The notes: generated by a model not told the origin, from the sequence alone. A stretch of DNA of 64,000 nucleotides from Paeniglutamicibacter sp. Y32M11 (GCF_019285735.1 NZ_CP079107.1:2976001-3040000); one strand, 5' to 3'; shown: positions 8,776 through 18,613, counted from the first letter of the stretch. Translations and numbers: made by a program.

Positions 8776-9486
8776 ATGTCCACCCCAGAGAACAATCCCC
8801 AGAACCCACAGACTCCGTCCGGAGAGCCCACCCCACCGCAGTACGGGCAACGCGCACCGCTTGATCCCAACGCTGCTGGGCAGACACCACAGTTTGGTGC
8901 TCAACAGCCGAATCCGTACGGCCAGAATCCAAACCCGTACGGCCAACCGGAGCAGTCCAATAGCCCCTACGGACAGCAGCCGTATCCGGGTGGATTCCAG
9001 GTACCACCGCAGGGCAATTTCCCCGCGCCTCAGATGCCAACCCAGCGTCCCAAGGAATTGGACACGTCGTTCTGGGCCATCCTGGCCGCCGGCGTCTTCT
9101 TCCTCGCCTCGATGCTTCTCACCCTGACCGACTCGGCCATCCGGGATTCGCTCACGATGGCACCCGAAATGGAAGATCTTCTCGCCCAGTCAGGCAGTAG
9201 CTTGGAACAGATGATTCCCATGGTGAGAATCTTTGTGATCGTCTTCGCGCTGATTGGTCTGGGTATCTACGTCTTGCTGGCGTTCATGGTTCGCAAGGGT
9301 AGTAACGTTGCCCGGATCTTCGCGACAGTACTTGCCGCCCTATCGCTGTTCAACCTCGCCGGTGGCTTGATCATGGTTGTCGCGGTAATCCTCGGCATCG
9401 TCGGCGTCGTGTTCGCTTGGTTGCGTCCCTCCAGCCAGTACATCGCCGCCCGGCGGGCTGCACGGGCAGCTGGCTTCCGCGGCTAA
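8776..9486 (+). CDS. membrane protein with Pro/Gln/Tyr-rich N-terminus
   Basis: This 236-residue protein starts with about 90 residues rich in Pro, Gln, Asn and Tyr, including several NPYGQ-type repeats, followed by hydrophobic helices near residues 97-115, 153-175 and 190-220 and a short Arg/Ala-rich tail. A helix-poor segment with MAPEMEDLLAQSGSS lies between the first two. Such disordered N-terminal regions are common in actinobacterial membrane proteins of unknown function. AGGAG lies upstream of the ATG. I do not recognise a specific family. Confidence 0.75.
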   Translation: MSTPENNPQNPQTPSGEPTPPQYGQRAPLDPNAAGQTPQFGAQQPNPYGQNPNPYGQPEQSNSPYGQQPYPGGFQVPPQGNFPAPQMPTQRPKELDTSFWAILAAGVFFLASMLLTLTDSAIRDSLTMAPEMEDLLAQSGSSLEQMIPMVRIFVIVFALIGLGIYVLLAFMVRKGSNVARIFATVLAALSLFNLAGGLIMVVAVILGIVGVVFAWLRPSSQYIAARRAARAAGFRG

Positions 9487-9501
9487 GCGTCCCTAATAAG
9501 C

Positions 9502-9549
9502 AAGTGGTCCGTGACCTCGCCAAACTTGGCGAGGTCACGGACCACTTTT
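9502..9549. terminator. bidirectional terminator
   Basis: The 22-base arms (9502-9523 and 9526-9547) are perfectly complementary around a 2-base centre and are followed by TTTT on the plus strand. The hairpin separates the plus-strand membrane protein from minus-strand rex. Confidence 0.85.
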
Positions 9550-9594
9550 CGTTTGACCCGGCACCTTGAACATGCCGATCCATGGCTATAGGCG

Positions 9595-10338
9595 CTAAGC
9601 TTCTAGATTTTGGGCGTGGTAAGCCAAGATTTGTAGCTCCGTGGCCAAGTCGACTCTGCGCAAATTCACCCCGGCTGGGACGTTGAGTACCACTGGGGCA
9701 AAGCTCAAGATGCTTCGCACCCCGCAGTCCACCAGTTTGTCGCACAAATCTTGGGCAGAAATGCCCGGAACAGATAAGACGGCCATATTGGCCTTAGACA
9801 GTTGAACGATATTTTCTAGGTCGGCAATATCTTGGACCTCCATGTCACCCACGGTGGTACCAATAACCTCCGGTGCCGCATCCAAAAGCGCGACGATTTC
9901 GAATCCTCTACTACGGAATCCGCCGTATCCGGACAACGCACGCCCCAAGTTACCTGCACCAATGATGGCTACACGCCACTGCTGCAACAAACCGAGCGCC
10001 TTGGAAATATGCTCGGTCAGTTCGACCACCACATATCCCACGCCCCGGGTCCCATACGAGCCCAGTAAAGAAAGATCCTTGCGCAAGATCGCGGGATTAA
10101 CTCCGGCCGCCGTTGCCAGTACCCCGGAAGATGTCCGTAGTTCGCCGCTGGCCTTCAATTTGATGAGGGCTCGTAGATACTGTGTCAGGCGCGCCAACGT
10201 CGCCTCGGGCAGGATCCGTGTAAGCGAACCAACGGCTGGCTGAGCTGACTCCTGGTCCAGCGCCTGACCGTGCGCGGCCGATAGTTCCGTGACACCCGCA
10301 GGGACTCCATTGTCTTCGGTGTGGTCCTCGGTGGACAT
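9595..10338 (-). CDS. rex: redox-sensing transcriptional repressor Rex
   Basis: Rex senses the NADH/NAD+ ratio and represses respiratory and fermentative genes when NADH is low. The 247-residue protein has the N-terminal winged-helix domain (LPEATLARLTQYLRAL at about 43-58, then the recognition region around GVNPAILRKDLSLLG) and a Rossmann domain with GAGNLG at residues 127-132. The first 40 residues are an acidic extension. No clear Rex operator (TTGTGAN6TTCACAA type) is visible just upstream. It follows the glutaredoxin-like gene by 67 bases on the same strand. Confidence 0.95.
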   Translation of the reverse strand: MSTEDHTEDNGVPAGVTELSAAHGQALDQESAQPAVGSLTRILPEATLARLTQYLRALIKLKASGELRTSSGVLATAAGVNPAILRKDLSLLGSYGTRGVGYVVVELTEHISKALGLLQQWRVAIIGAGNLGRALSGYGGFRSRGFEIVALLDAAPEVIGTTVGDMEVQDIADLENIVQLSKANMAVLSVPGISAQDLCDKLVDCGVRSILSFAPVVLNVPAGVNLRRVDLATELQILAYHAQNLEA

Positions 10339-10405
10339 TGTGTTCTAACTCAATTCATTGGATAACAACAACTTTTACCAACCACCCTCATCGGTGGCAC
10401 CACGG

Positions 10406-10660
10406 TTAGCTGGACAGCAAGGACTCCAAGCGTTGTGGATCGATCACCCAAAAATCCCGGACCCGTCCGTCAACTAAGAGCACGGGAACTTCTTCGGAGT
10501 GTTTGGATAAGAGATCCGCGTCCTGGTCAATGTCAACACTTTTCCAGCTATACCCCAGTCTGCTGGTGACCTCATTAAGGGTCATTTTAGCCGCTTCGCA
10601 CAAATGGCATCCCGAACGAACCAACAGAACTATTTCTCGGGGTCTCTTCACGCTGCTCAT
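10406..10660 (-). CDS. glutaredoxin-like protein
   Basis: This 84-residue thioredoxin-fold protein has a redox motif CHLC at residues 18-21 and a cis-Pro region (EEVPVLLVDGR), matching the DUF836/glutaredoxin-like family of actinobacteria. It probably acts in dithiol chemistry in the cytoplasm, though the substrate is unknown. The ATG lies 6 nt after TAGCGT, which suggests a leaderless start. It lies upstream of rex, which is a recurring arrangement in actinobacteria. Confidence 0.85.
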   Translation of the reverse strand: MSSVKRPREIVLLVRSGCHLCEAAKMTLNEVTSRLGYSWKSVDIDQDADLLSKHSEEVPVLLVDGRVRDFWVIDPQRLESLLSS

Positions 10661-10709
10661 GAACCAACGCTACCGCTATGGTCAAAAAAGTTTGCAATAG
10701 ACTGGGCGG

Positions 10710-11522
10710 ATGCCCTCCACCCTTCCTTCCCCATCCGAGCTCGGGCATGAACCCGCCCCGCCAGTCGCAGGTGCGGCCTTTTTCGACGTAGATAACACCA
10801 TGATGCGCGGGGCATCGCTTTTTGCGGTGGCCCGAAAACTCTATCAACGCCGCGCCTTTACGCTGCGAGAGGTCCTCTGGTTCGCCATCCACCAATTGCG
10901 GTTTTTAACCCGAGGAGAAAATCTCGGAGACATTCAGGCCATCCGTGATCGTGCGCTTTTAATGGCAGCAGGATTCTCCGTTGAGGACATGGTTGCGCTG
11001 GGAGACGAGATTTATGACGAGTTCATTGAGTCAAAGATCTGGCCCGGAACTCGCGCCATCGCCGAACAGCACCTACACGCCGGTCGCCAAGTCTGGCTCG
11101 TAACAGCCACTCCTCTGGAGGTGGCTTCGGTCATGGCTCGGAGGCTGGGTCTCAGTGGCGCGCTAGGGACCAGCGTTGAACATGTTGATGGCGCCTACAC
11201 CGGTCGGCTCGTCGGCGAGATCCTCCATGGAGCGGCGAAGGCGACAGCCGTGCGAGAGCTAGCTGAGGAACAGGGCCTGGATCTTGACCACTGCTGGGGG
11301 TATAGCGACTCGCACAACGACATACCGTTGTTAGAGGCGGTGGGACACCCGGTAGCCATTAATGCCGATCGCAGGCTGCGTCGTTACGCCATGGACCGAA
11401 GCTGGCCTACCTATGATTTCCGGACCGGACGCAAAGCTGCGGCCTTTGGCCTGAAGGCGGCAGGAGTCTCCGGTGCTCTTTGGGGACTATGGCGAAGCAT
11501 TAGCGCCATTCGCGGGCGCTGA
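10710..11522 (+). CDS. HAD-IB family hydrolase (SerB-like)
   Basis: This 270-residue phosphatase has the HAD motif I DVDNT with the nucleophile Asp26 and the general acid Asp28, motif II in VTATP, and motif III/IV in YSDSHNDIPLLEAVG. The HAD-IB subfamily includes phosphoserine phosphatase and phospholipid-type phosphatases; the long C-terminal end here resembles the actinobacterial SerB-like proteins found next to rex and the glutaredoxin. The ATG lies 6 nt after TAGACT, suggesting a leaderless transcript diverging from the glutaredoxin-like gene. Confidence 0.88.
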   Translation: MPSTLPSPSELGHEPAPPVAGAAFFDVDNTMMRGASLFAVARKLYQRRAFTLREVLWFAIHQLRFLTRGENLGDIQAIRDRALLMAAGFSVEDMVALGDEIYDEFIESKIWPGTRAIAEQHLHAGRQVWLVTATPLEVASVMARRLGLSGALGTSVEHVDGAYTGRLVGEILHGAAKATAVRELAEEQGLDLDHCWGYSDSHNDIPLLEAVGHPVAINADRRLRRYAMDRSWPTYDFRTGRKAAAFGLKAAGVSGALWGLWRSISAIRGR

Positions 11523-11543
11523 ATTTCAATTATCGAATAAATG

Positions 11544-11583
11544 AAAAAGGTGTGTTTCCCCCGAGGGGGAAACACACCTTTTT
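11544..11583. terminator. bidirectional terminator
   Basis: Perfectly complementary 19-base arms (11544-11562 and 11565-11583) with A-rich and T-rich ends flank a 2-base centre. It separates the HAD phosphatase gene from the minus-strand bS22-like ORF. Confidence 0.85.
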
Positions 11584-11619
11584 ACATACGCAACTCCGAG
11601 CAAGCCCGGAAACTGGTAT

Positions 11620-11718
11620 TTACTTCTTATTACGACGCTGGTGGCGGGTCTTACGAAGCAATTTACGGTGCTTCTTCTTAGCCATACGCTTGCGGCGCTT
11701 CTTAATAACAGAGCCCAT
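11620..11718 (-). CDS. 32-residue basic protein, ribosomal protein bS22 / COX24-domain type
   Basis: This very short ORF encodes a protein in which more than half of the residues are Lys or Arg, beginning MGSVIKKRRKRMAKKKH. It matches the AURKAIP1/COX24-domain family, identified as ribosomal protein bS22 in mycobacterial ribosomes. The ATG has a good site, GAGGAA, six bases upstream. It follows the HTH gene on the same strand and is closed by the terminator at 11544-11583. The short length is normal for the family. Confidence 0.9.
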   Translation of the reverse strand: MGSVIKKRRKRMAKKKHRKLLRKTRHQRRNKK

Positions 11719-11862
11719 ACTGGTTCCTCACAAACTGATTCGATTGCCGACTACTACTACCGCGGCACCAAGGCACCAGAATAGCCAACTGGACGTTAAA
11801 CGTTCCTTAACAGATTACCTGCTTCCAGAGCGGATTCTGACCACTCGTGAAAACCTCCGGAA

Positions 11863-12075
11863 TTAACCGGTGTTGAAGTCTCGACCGAATCCGGCTGCCC
11901 GCAGGTATTCCTGCACGGCGTTCTCTGGGACTCGGTAGGAGCGACCGAAGCGAACGGCCGGCAAATCACCGGAATGGACGAGTCGATAAACCGTCATCTT
12001 TGAAACACGCATCACATCGGCAACCTCGGCCACCGTCATGAAACGCGCGCTGGCAAAGTTTTGCGATTCGACCAT
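11863..12075 (-). CDS. excisionase-type helix-turn-helix protein
   Basis: This 70-residue protein consists almost entirely of a MerR/excisionase-like winged helix: MTVAEVADVMRVSKMTVYRLVHSG forms the helix-turn-helix and VRFGRSYRVPENAV the wing. It resembles the conserved actinobacterial family related to BldC rather than a phage excisionase, and there is no integrase nearby. AGGAG and AAGGA precede the ATG. It lies upstream of the bS22-like ORF. Confidence 0.85.
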   Translation of the reverse strand: MVESQNFASARFMTVAEVADVMRVSKMTVYRLVHSGDLPAVRFGRSYRVPENAVQEYLRAAGFGRDFNTG

Positions 12076-12268
12076 TCCTTGATTCTCCTGACAATATTCA
12101 CATAGCAGTCATGCCGTGGCTCGGACTTCGGAACACTCCGGTCCGCGCCAACACCCCAAGATACCCTATGTCCTTTAGTGTTACTTTAGTGGCTCGCGGG
12201 GCCAATGTGAACGATTCGGACCAGTTATGAGCCATCAATCGGTTGCGTTTTGTCTCCATGTCACAGAA

Positions 12269-13381
12269 CTAGCGTGCGACGCGCACCGCTGCGGCCAGGG
12301 TGTCCAGCAAGTCAGAGCTCGTTTCCCAGTTCATGCATGCATCGGTGACCGACTGGCCGTACCGCAACCCACCGAGCACATCAGCGCCCACTGCCACGGC
12401 GTCGGGATCGTGCTTCTGCGCGCCCGCCACAAGGAAACTTTCAGCCATGATCCCGGCAATGCTCTGATCGCCAGCGGCAATGCGAGCCGCCAGTTCGCCG
12501 ATAACCTCGGCCTGGCGAAGCTCTGATTTTCCGGAGTTCGCGTGGCTTGCATCGACGATCAGACGCGGATTCATACCGGATCCGGCCATGGCCGCGGACG
12601 CCGCAGCAACCTGCTCGGCACCGTAGTTTGGCCCATCCGCTCCCCCACGCAGAATCAAGTGGGAGTCCTGGTTTCCGGTGGTCGTCACGATCGCGGTGCG
12701 ACCGTCATCACTAATACCAAGGAACGATTGCGGGGCACTAGCGGCCTGGCAGGCGTCGATGGCGACCTGAACCGATCCGTCGGTGCCGTTCTTGAAGCCC
12801 ACCGGCATCGAAAGACCCGAGACCAACTGCCGATGCGTTTGGCTTTCGGTGGTGCGGGCCCCGATGGCCCCCCAACTCATCACATCGGCGAGGTACTGAG
12901 CGCTCAACGGTTCGAGGAACTCGGTGGCCAACGGTAGCCCCAAATTGCTGGCGGCGAGGGTGAATTCGCGCGCAATTCGTAAGCCGGCGGCCATGTCGTG
13001 GCTACCGTCAAGGTGCGGATCATTAACCAGACCCTTCCAGCCCACCGTGGTACGTGGCTTTTCGAAGTAACTTCGCATGACCACCAGCAACTCGCCCTCA
13101 TGCGTCTTGGCAGCAGCAGCGAGCTTCGCAGCGTATTCAAGCCCCGCTACGGGGTCATGAATAGAGCATGGGCCGATGATTACCAGCAGGCGCTCGTCAA
13201 GGCCTGAGAGCACCGCACGGACCTCCTGGCGGGCTCTCATGATGCGGTAGCCCTGCGCATCCCCCACCGGGAGTTCACCTATCAGTTCTGCCGGGGTCGG
13301 CAGCTCGGTAATGGAGGTGATGCGCTCGTTGGTGTTGAAGCGCGGTTGTTCTTTTACGGCGGGGCTGATGTTGCTGATCAT
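12269..13381 (-). CDS. aroG: 3-deoxy-7-phosphoheptulonate synthase, class I (AroG type)
   Basis: DAHP synthase condenses phosphoenolpyruvate and erythrose 4-phosphate, the first step of the shikimate pathway. The 370-residue protein shows the class I motifs: the GPCSIHDP phosphate-binding region near residue 70, MRSYFEKPRTTVGWKG near 105, and the metal-binding His and Glu regions in the C-terminal half (DASHANSGK). The N-terminal 60 residues correspond to the regulatory extension of AroF/G/H enzymes. Upstream lies a leader encoding a short peptide with Trp, Tyr, Tyr and Phe codons (13553-13612), which points to attenuation by aromatic amino acids. The start codon has GAAAGG nine bases upstream. 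Confidence 0.93.
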   Translation of the reverse strand: MISNISPAVKEQPRFNTNERITSITELPTPAELIGELPVGDAQGYRIMRARQEVRAVLSGLDERLLVIIGPCSIHDPVAGLEYAAKLAAAAKTHEGELLVVMRSYFEKPRTTVGWKGLVNDPHLDGSHDMAAGLRIAREFTLAASNLGLPLATEFLEPLSAQYLADVMSWGAIGARTTESQTHRQLVSGLSMPVGFKNGTDGSVQVAIDACQAASAPQSFLGISDDGRTAIVTTTGNQDSHLILRGGADGPNYGAEQVAAASAAMAGSGMNPRLIVDASHANSGKSELRQAEVIGELAARIAAGDQSIAGIMAESFLVAGAQKHDPDAVAVGADVLGGLRYGQSVTDACMNWETSSDLLDTLAAAVRVAR

Positions 13382-13439
13382 GATCGGTGGCCTTTCGGTG
13401 AGACCCCGCGATTCGACGGGGGCCGAGTAGTTTATTTGC

Positions 13440-13552
13440 GGCCCCGTTGATTTCTCGCTGCAATTCCTTCAGGGCCGCTATCGTGAAAATAGCGAAGGGC
13501 CTGCAAGCAATAGCTTGCGGCCCTTGTCGACTCTGAAGGTGGGTATGCGAAT
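13440..13552 (-). promoter_or_regulatory. alternative RNA hairpins of the DAHP synthase leader
   Basis: Between the leader peptide and aroG the minus-strand RNA can form: a pairing of GGTATGCG (13599-13592, inside the Trp-Tyr-Ala codons) with CGCATACC (13549-13542) just after the leader stop; a terminator-like hairpin at 13525-13495 (AAGGGCC GCAAGC with GCTTGC A GGCCCTT); a hairpin at 13494-13476 (CGCTAT/ATAGCG); and a GGGGCCG/CGGCCCC hairpin close to the aroG start. CCTTCAG just after the 1:2 pairing can alternatively pair with CTGAAGG beyond both hairpins, giving mutually exclusive folds. Confidence 0.7.
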
Positions 13553-13612
13553 TTACCGCGTCCTAGGCTCCTCCAGAGCCGACACAAAATACGCATACCA
13601 ACGATTAGTCAT
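13553..13612 (-). CDS. leader peptide of the DAHP synthase gene
   Basis: This 19-codon ORF encodes MTNRWYAYFVSALEEPRTR, with Trp5, Tyr6, Tyr8 and Phe9 clustered, all end products of the pathway that aroG starts. It ends 171 bases before aroG and is followed by alternative hairpins, which is the layout of a ribosome-mediated attenuator. The ATG lies 7 nt after a -10-like TATGTT, so translation probably begins at the transcript 5' end without a ribosome binding site. A leader peptide before a DAHP synthase gene has been described in Corynebacterium glutamicum; this one fits the same principle. Confidence 0.8.
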   Translation of the reverse strand: MTNRWYAYFVSALEEPRTR

Positions 13613-13648
13613 GGGTTGAAACATACAACCGTTAAGAACGATTGACAA
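13613..13648 (-). promoter_or_regulatory. promoter of the DAHP synthase leader
   Basis: A -35 element TTGTCA (13648-13643) and a -10 element TATGTT (13625-13620) are separated by exactly 17 bases. The start codon of the leader peptide follows the -10 hexamer by 7 bases, so the predicted transcription start coincides with the A of its ATG. Confidence 0.7.
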
Positions 13649-13694
13649 ATAATGCCCGCCCGCGCGGGCTTCACAATTCGTCACTGTTACACAA

Positions 13695-13746
13695 AAGCGG
13701 GTTGGAAGGAGCTGAACATCGCTGTTCCACTCTTCCCAACCCGCTT
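13695..13746 (-). terminator. terminator downstream of gdhA
   Basis: The base of the hairpin pairs the 14-base stretch at 13695-13708 with 13732-13746 (one bulged base), and a TTTTG run follows on the minus strand. It lies 35 bases past the gdhA stop codon and before the promoter of the aroG leader. Confidence 0.7.
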
Positions 13747-13780
13747 CAAAGGTCAGTCGTTTTTAGCTGGTGCTACCGAC

Positions 13781-15127
<1,347 letters not shown>

Positions 15128-15314
15128 TTATTCTCCTCATCACTTGGGGCAGGCATAAGGGCACGCTTACGCCGTTTCTGGCAACGCTGCCCGGATTGAG
15201 AATGTCATGACGCTAGGGGTTGGGCATAACCGGACGTCATCAATAATGCATCGGGACGTAACGTACTCGACACAAATGAGTGCTCAAATACCCCGGTGGT
15301 TGGTGCCGCCGGGC

Positions 15315-15773
15315 CTAGCGCTTGCGCCCAAATTTGCGTTTCGGAAAGCGCTCAAGGAAGTCCTGGGCACGGCCGGTGACCTGCTCGAGGGAACGGCCCA
15401 CGGTTCTGCCCAATTGTGCCGCTGCCACCGTCGCACCGCTAGTCACATCGTGCGAAGAAGCGTGCACCTCCAACTGGCTCTTCTCGGGAACCACCACCAG
15501 CTCGGGCGCAGCGGGCAGGTACCCACGAAGCCAGGTCTGCAGTTCGAGGAAGGTCTCGGTTTCCAAGGCATAAAAGCGGCGCTGTCCATCGGCGCGCATG
15601 GAGACCAGCCCGGCCTCGCGCAGGACCTTGAGGTGCTTGGAAACGGTCGGCTGGGAAACACCCAATTCTTCGACCAACGATCCTACGGACAGCGATTCTT
15701 CGCGCAGGGTATCGACCAACCGTCGTCTGGTCGGGTCGGCCAGCGCGGTAAAAATATCATCATGAGCCACCAC
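15315..15773 (-). CDS. ArsR-family transcriptional regulator
   Basis: This 152-residue protein has an N-terminal winged helix of the ArsR type (IFTALADPTRRRLVDTL, then the recognition helix SQPTVSKHLKVLREAGLV and wing RADGQRRFYAL), followed by about 70 residues without metal-binding cysteines. It is therefore probably not a metal sensor; it resembles the SdpR-like regulators. It lies 43 bases downstream of the AcuC-type gene on the same strand and could be co-transcribed with it. Confidence 0.85.
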   Translation of the reverse strand: MVAHDDIFTALADPTRRRLVDTLREESLSVGSLVEELGVSQPTVSKHLKVLREAGLVSMRADGQRRFYALETETFLELQTWLRGYLPAAPELVVVPEKSQLEVHASSHDVTSGATVAAAQLGRTVGRSLEQVTGRAQDFLERFPKRKFGRKR

Positions 15774-15816
15774 ATAACCCTATCTGCATATGCGCGTGGG
15801 GGCATCTTTGTGCGTC

Positions 15817-17019
15817 CTAGTCGAACCAGGGATCCAGCCCAAAGAGCGGGAAGATCTCCTTACGGGTGGCCATGATGCTGCGGTCCACCGGATCGGCAGG
15901 GTCATAACCCACTTCCCAGCTACGCCACCACAATTCGGCGTTATCGCCCATGAATTCCGGCGGCCAAATACCGTAGCGCTCATGAACATAGACACGCCAA
16001 GGACCGGGGACCGGTGTTGCCAAGGGCACAGGTTTGCCCGAGGCAATAGCCACCAGATGACTCCAGGCTCGCGGGGCCACGGCGGTGATGTTGTAGCCGC
16101 CGCCACCGGTGGCAATCCAGCGTCCGGCACATAACCGGTCCGCCAGCTCGCAAATATCCAACGCGTTCTGCCGCTGCCCGTCAACACTCAGGCGAAGGTT
16201 GGACAGCTCGTCATCCTTATGTCCATCACAACCGTGTTGGGAAACGATGACCTCCGGGGCAAAGGCCTGAGCCAATTGCGGAACCACCGCATGGAAGGCG
16301 CGCAGCCACCCCGCGTCCCCCGTACGTGGAGGCACGGCGATGTTCACCGCCGTGCCCTGCGCCGCCGGCCCGCCAATCTCATTGGCGTAGCCGGTTCCGG
16401 GGAAGAGGGACATGCCGGTTTCATGGAGGGAGATTGTCATGACGCGGGGATCGTCCCAGAAGATCGATTCCGTACCGTCCCCATGATGGGCATCAACATC
16501 GATGTAGAGGACCTTGGAGACCCCGCCATCAAGCAATCGCTGAATCGCCAGGGCGGTGTCGTTGTAGATGCAGAAGCCGCTGGCCTTGCCCCGTGCCGCG
16601 TGGTGCATGCCGCCGCCGAAGTTCACTACGTGCAGGGCGCGTTCCTCGAGGATCGCTGTGGCCCCCTGCAGTGAGCCGCCGGCGAGTCTGGCGCTGGCCT
16701 CATGGATCCCCTCGTAGGCGGGATTGTCCTCGGTGCCCAACCCGCGGGCCTCATTGGGAACCTCCGGGTGCGCGCTGACGGCACGCACCGCGGTGATGTA
16801 TTCGGGTTCGTGAACGCGACCAAGCTCATCGTCGGTGGCCAGTCGCGGGGCAACAACACGCAGATTCTCCCGCTCAAAGAGGCCAAGGTCACCGCACAGT
16901 CGTGCGGTGAGCTCCAGCCTGAGCGGGTGCATCGGATGAGTTTCACTAAAGCGATAGGCCAGCATCTCATCGCTCCAGATCACCTGGGTGGCAGGCGCGG
17001 GCTTGGTATCAGAAAACAC
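15817..17019 (-). CDS. acuC: AcuC-type deacetylase (class I histone deacetylase fold)
   Basis: AcuC-like enzymes deacetylate lysines, in Bacillus reversing acetylation of acetyl-CoA synthetase. The 400-residue protein shows the zinc site region DVDAHHGDGTESIF, the catalytic His pair in NFGGGMHHA, SLHETG, and the C-terminal GGGGYN loop. It is named from family resemblance; an acetyl-CoA synthetase gene with the acetylatable Lys motif occurs elsewhere in this window, which makes the role plausible. It is read divergently from trkH. Confidence 0.88.
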   Translation of the reverse strand: MFSDTKPAPATQVIWSDEMLAYRFSETHPMHPLRLELTARLCGDLGLFERENLRVVAPRLATDDELGRVHEPEYITAVRAVSAHPEVPNEARGLGTEDNPAYEGIHEASARLAGGSLQGATAILEERALHVVNFGGGMHHAARGKASGFCIYNDTALAIQRLLDGGVSKVLYIDVDAHHGDGTESIFWDDPRVMTISLHETGMSLFPGTGYANEIGGPAAQGTAVNIAVPPRTGDAGWLRAFHAVVPQLAQAFAPEVIVSQHGCDGHKDDELSNLRLSVDGQRQNALDICELADRLCAGRWIATGGGGYNITAVAPRAWSHLVAIASGKPVPLATPVPGPWRVYVHERYGIWPPEFMGDNAELWWRSWEVGYDPADPVDRSIMATRKEIFPLFGLDPWFD

Positions 17020-17173
17020 CCCTTCAGGCTACGCGATCGATCACCCGAGTGTGTGCCAAGACACCCAGGGGTGCCATGCTAAGGACCAAAGACCCGTCAT
17101 GGTTTATTGTGGGAACTTGCGGGGCAGGGCCTTCGCACCGAAGATGTCGACGTCTTGGAGCCGAGCTATCACC

Positions 17174-18613
17174 ATGGGAAGCATTCCCTCTACCGCCGCA
17201 ACACGACGGCCCACCACCGAATCCGGTGCACCGGCCCCGTGGCGCAAGCGACTGGGCCACTGGCGGCGAATGATTGCGGATTTCACCGTCCGCTCCCCCG
17301 CCCGCCTGGCGCTCTTCGCCTTTGTTCTGGTCATCGCGCTGTTCTCGTCCTTGCTTTCGCTTCCCGCAGCATCGGCCAGCGGCGAACGGACCGCCTTTGT
17401 TGACGCCTTCTTCACGGCCGTATCGGCCGTCTGTGTCACCGGCCTGACCGTCGTCTCGACCGCCACCCACTGGTCGTTCTTTGGTCAATTGGTGATGATC
17501 ATCGCGGTATTTGTTGGTGGTTTGGGCATCCTGACCCTCGCCTCGGTGCTCTCCCTGGCAGTATCCAAGCGTCTGGGCGTCCGCGGCAAGCTCATGGCGC
17601 AAAACTCGATGAACACCTCCGCCGCCTCCACCCTGGGTGAGGTCGGCTCGCTGCTGCGCATCGTGATCACCACCTCGGTGGCCATCGAGGTGGCGCTGGC
17701 GTTGATGCTCATCCCGCGCTTTTTGATCCTCGGCGAGCCGTTTAGCCAGGCCCTCTGGCATGGCGTTTTCTACTCCATCTCCGCCTTTAACAACGCAGGG
17801 TTCACACCTCACTCCGACGGGCTGGTCCCCTATGAGATGGACTTGTGGATCCTGGTGCCGCTGATGCTCGGGGTGTTCCTGGGCTCGCTCGGCTTCCCGG
17901 TGCTGATGGTGCTCTTGGCCCATCGCTTCAATTCCAAGAAGTGGACGCTGCACGCCAAGCTGACCCTGCTGGTGACCGGCATCCTGCTGGTGGGCGGCAC
18001 GCTGCTCTGGGCCGCCGCGGAATGGAGTAATCCCAACACCATCGGCGGCCTAAATGCCGGGGATAAGGTCATCCACTCGGTCTTCGCCTCGGTGATGACC
18101 CGCTCCGGCGGTTTTAATCTGGTGGATCAGGGTGAGATGAATCAGGTGACGATGCTGCTCACCAACGCCCTGATGTTTGCCGGTGGTGGCTCGGCGTCAA
18201 CCGCCGGCGGCATTAAGGTCACCACGATCGCGGTGATGTTTTTGGCGATCTTCGCCGAGGCCCGCGGTGACACAGATCTGCGCGCCTTTGGCCGGCGCAT
18301 TCCGGAGGGAACCATGCGCGTGGCCATCTCGGTCATCGTCCTTGGTGCCACGCTGGTGATGCTGGCGACGGCCTCCCTGCTGATCATCAGTGGCACCTCA
18401 CTCTCCCGAGCGCTCTTCGAGTCCATCTCGGCCTTCGCCACCGTGGGGCTGAGCACCAATCTGTCGGCCGAAATGCCGCCCTCGGGCAAATACGTGCTCG
18501 CCGCACTGATGTTTGCCGGTCGCATCGGTACGATTACCCTGGCATCCGCGCTGACCTTGCGCCAACGCAACCAGCTCTACCACTTCCCCGAAGAGAGGCC
18601 CATCATTGGCTGA
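17174..18613 (+). CDS. trkH: TrkH-type potassium transporter membrane subunit
   Basis: This is the K+-conducting subunit of a Trk/Ktr system. Four pore-loop selectivity filters with conserved Gly are visible (VCVTGLTVV, FNNAGFTPH, MTRSGGFNL and FATVGLSTN), and eight or more membrane helices surround them. The frame is open from 16988, but that part overlaps the divergent acuC gene; the ATG at 17174 gives 479 residues with an Arg-rich N-terminus before the first helix. An earlier ATG near 17141 cannot be excluded. The gene overlaps trkA by 8 bases. Confidence 0.9.
   Translation: MGSIPSTAATRRPTTESGAPAPWRKRLGHWRRMIADFTVRSPARLALFAFVLVIALFSSLLSLPAASASGERTAFVDAFFTAVSAVCVTGLTVVSTATHWSFFGQLVMIIAVFVGGLGILTLASVLSLAVSKRLGVRGKLMAQNSMNTSAASTLGEVGSLLRIVITTSVAIEVALALMLIPRFLILGEPFSQALWHGVFYSISAFNNAGFTPHSDGLVPYEMDLWILVPLMLGVFLGSLGFPVLMVLLAHRFNSKKWTLHAKLTLLVTGILLVGGTLLWAAAEWSNPNTIGGLNAGDKVIHSVFASVMTRSGGFNLVDQGEMNQVTMLLTNALMFAGGGSASTAGGIKVTTIAVMFLAIFAEARGDTDLRAFGRRIPEGTMRVAISVIVLGATLVMLATASLLIISGTSLSRALFESISAFATVGLSTNLSAEMPPSGKYVLAALMFAGRIGTITLASALTLRQRNQLYHFPEERPIIG

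Noticed and set aside
10339-10405. Rex autoregulatory operator upstream of rex
   Set aside because: No TTGTGA/TCACAA pair with the right spacing is present in the 67-base gap.
11863-12075. Phage excisionase
   Set aside because: No other phage gene is near and the same small protein is a conserved neighbour of the bS22-like ORF in actinobacteria.
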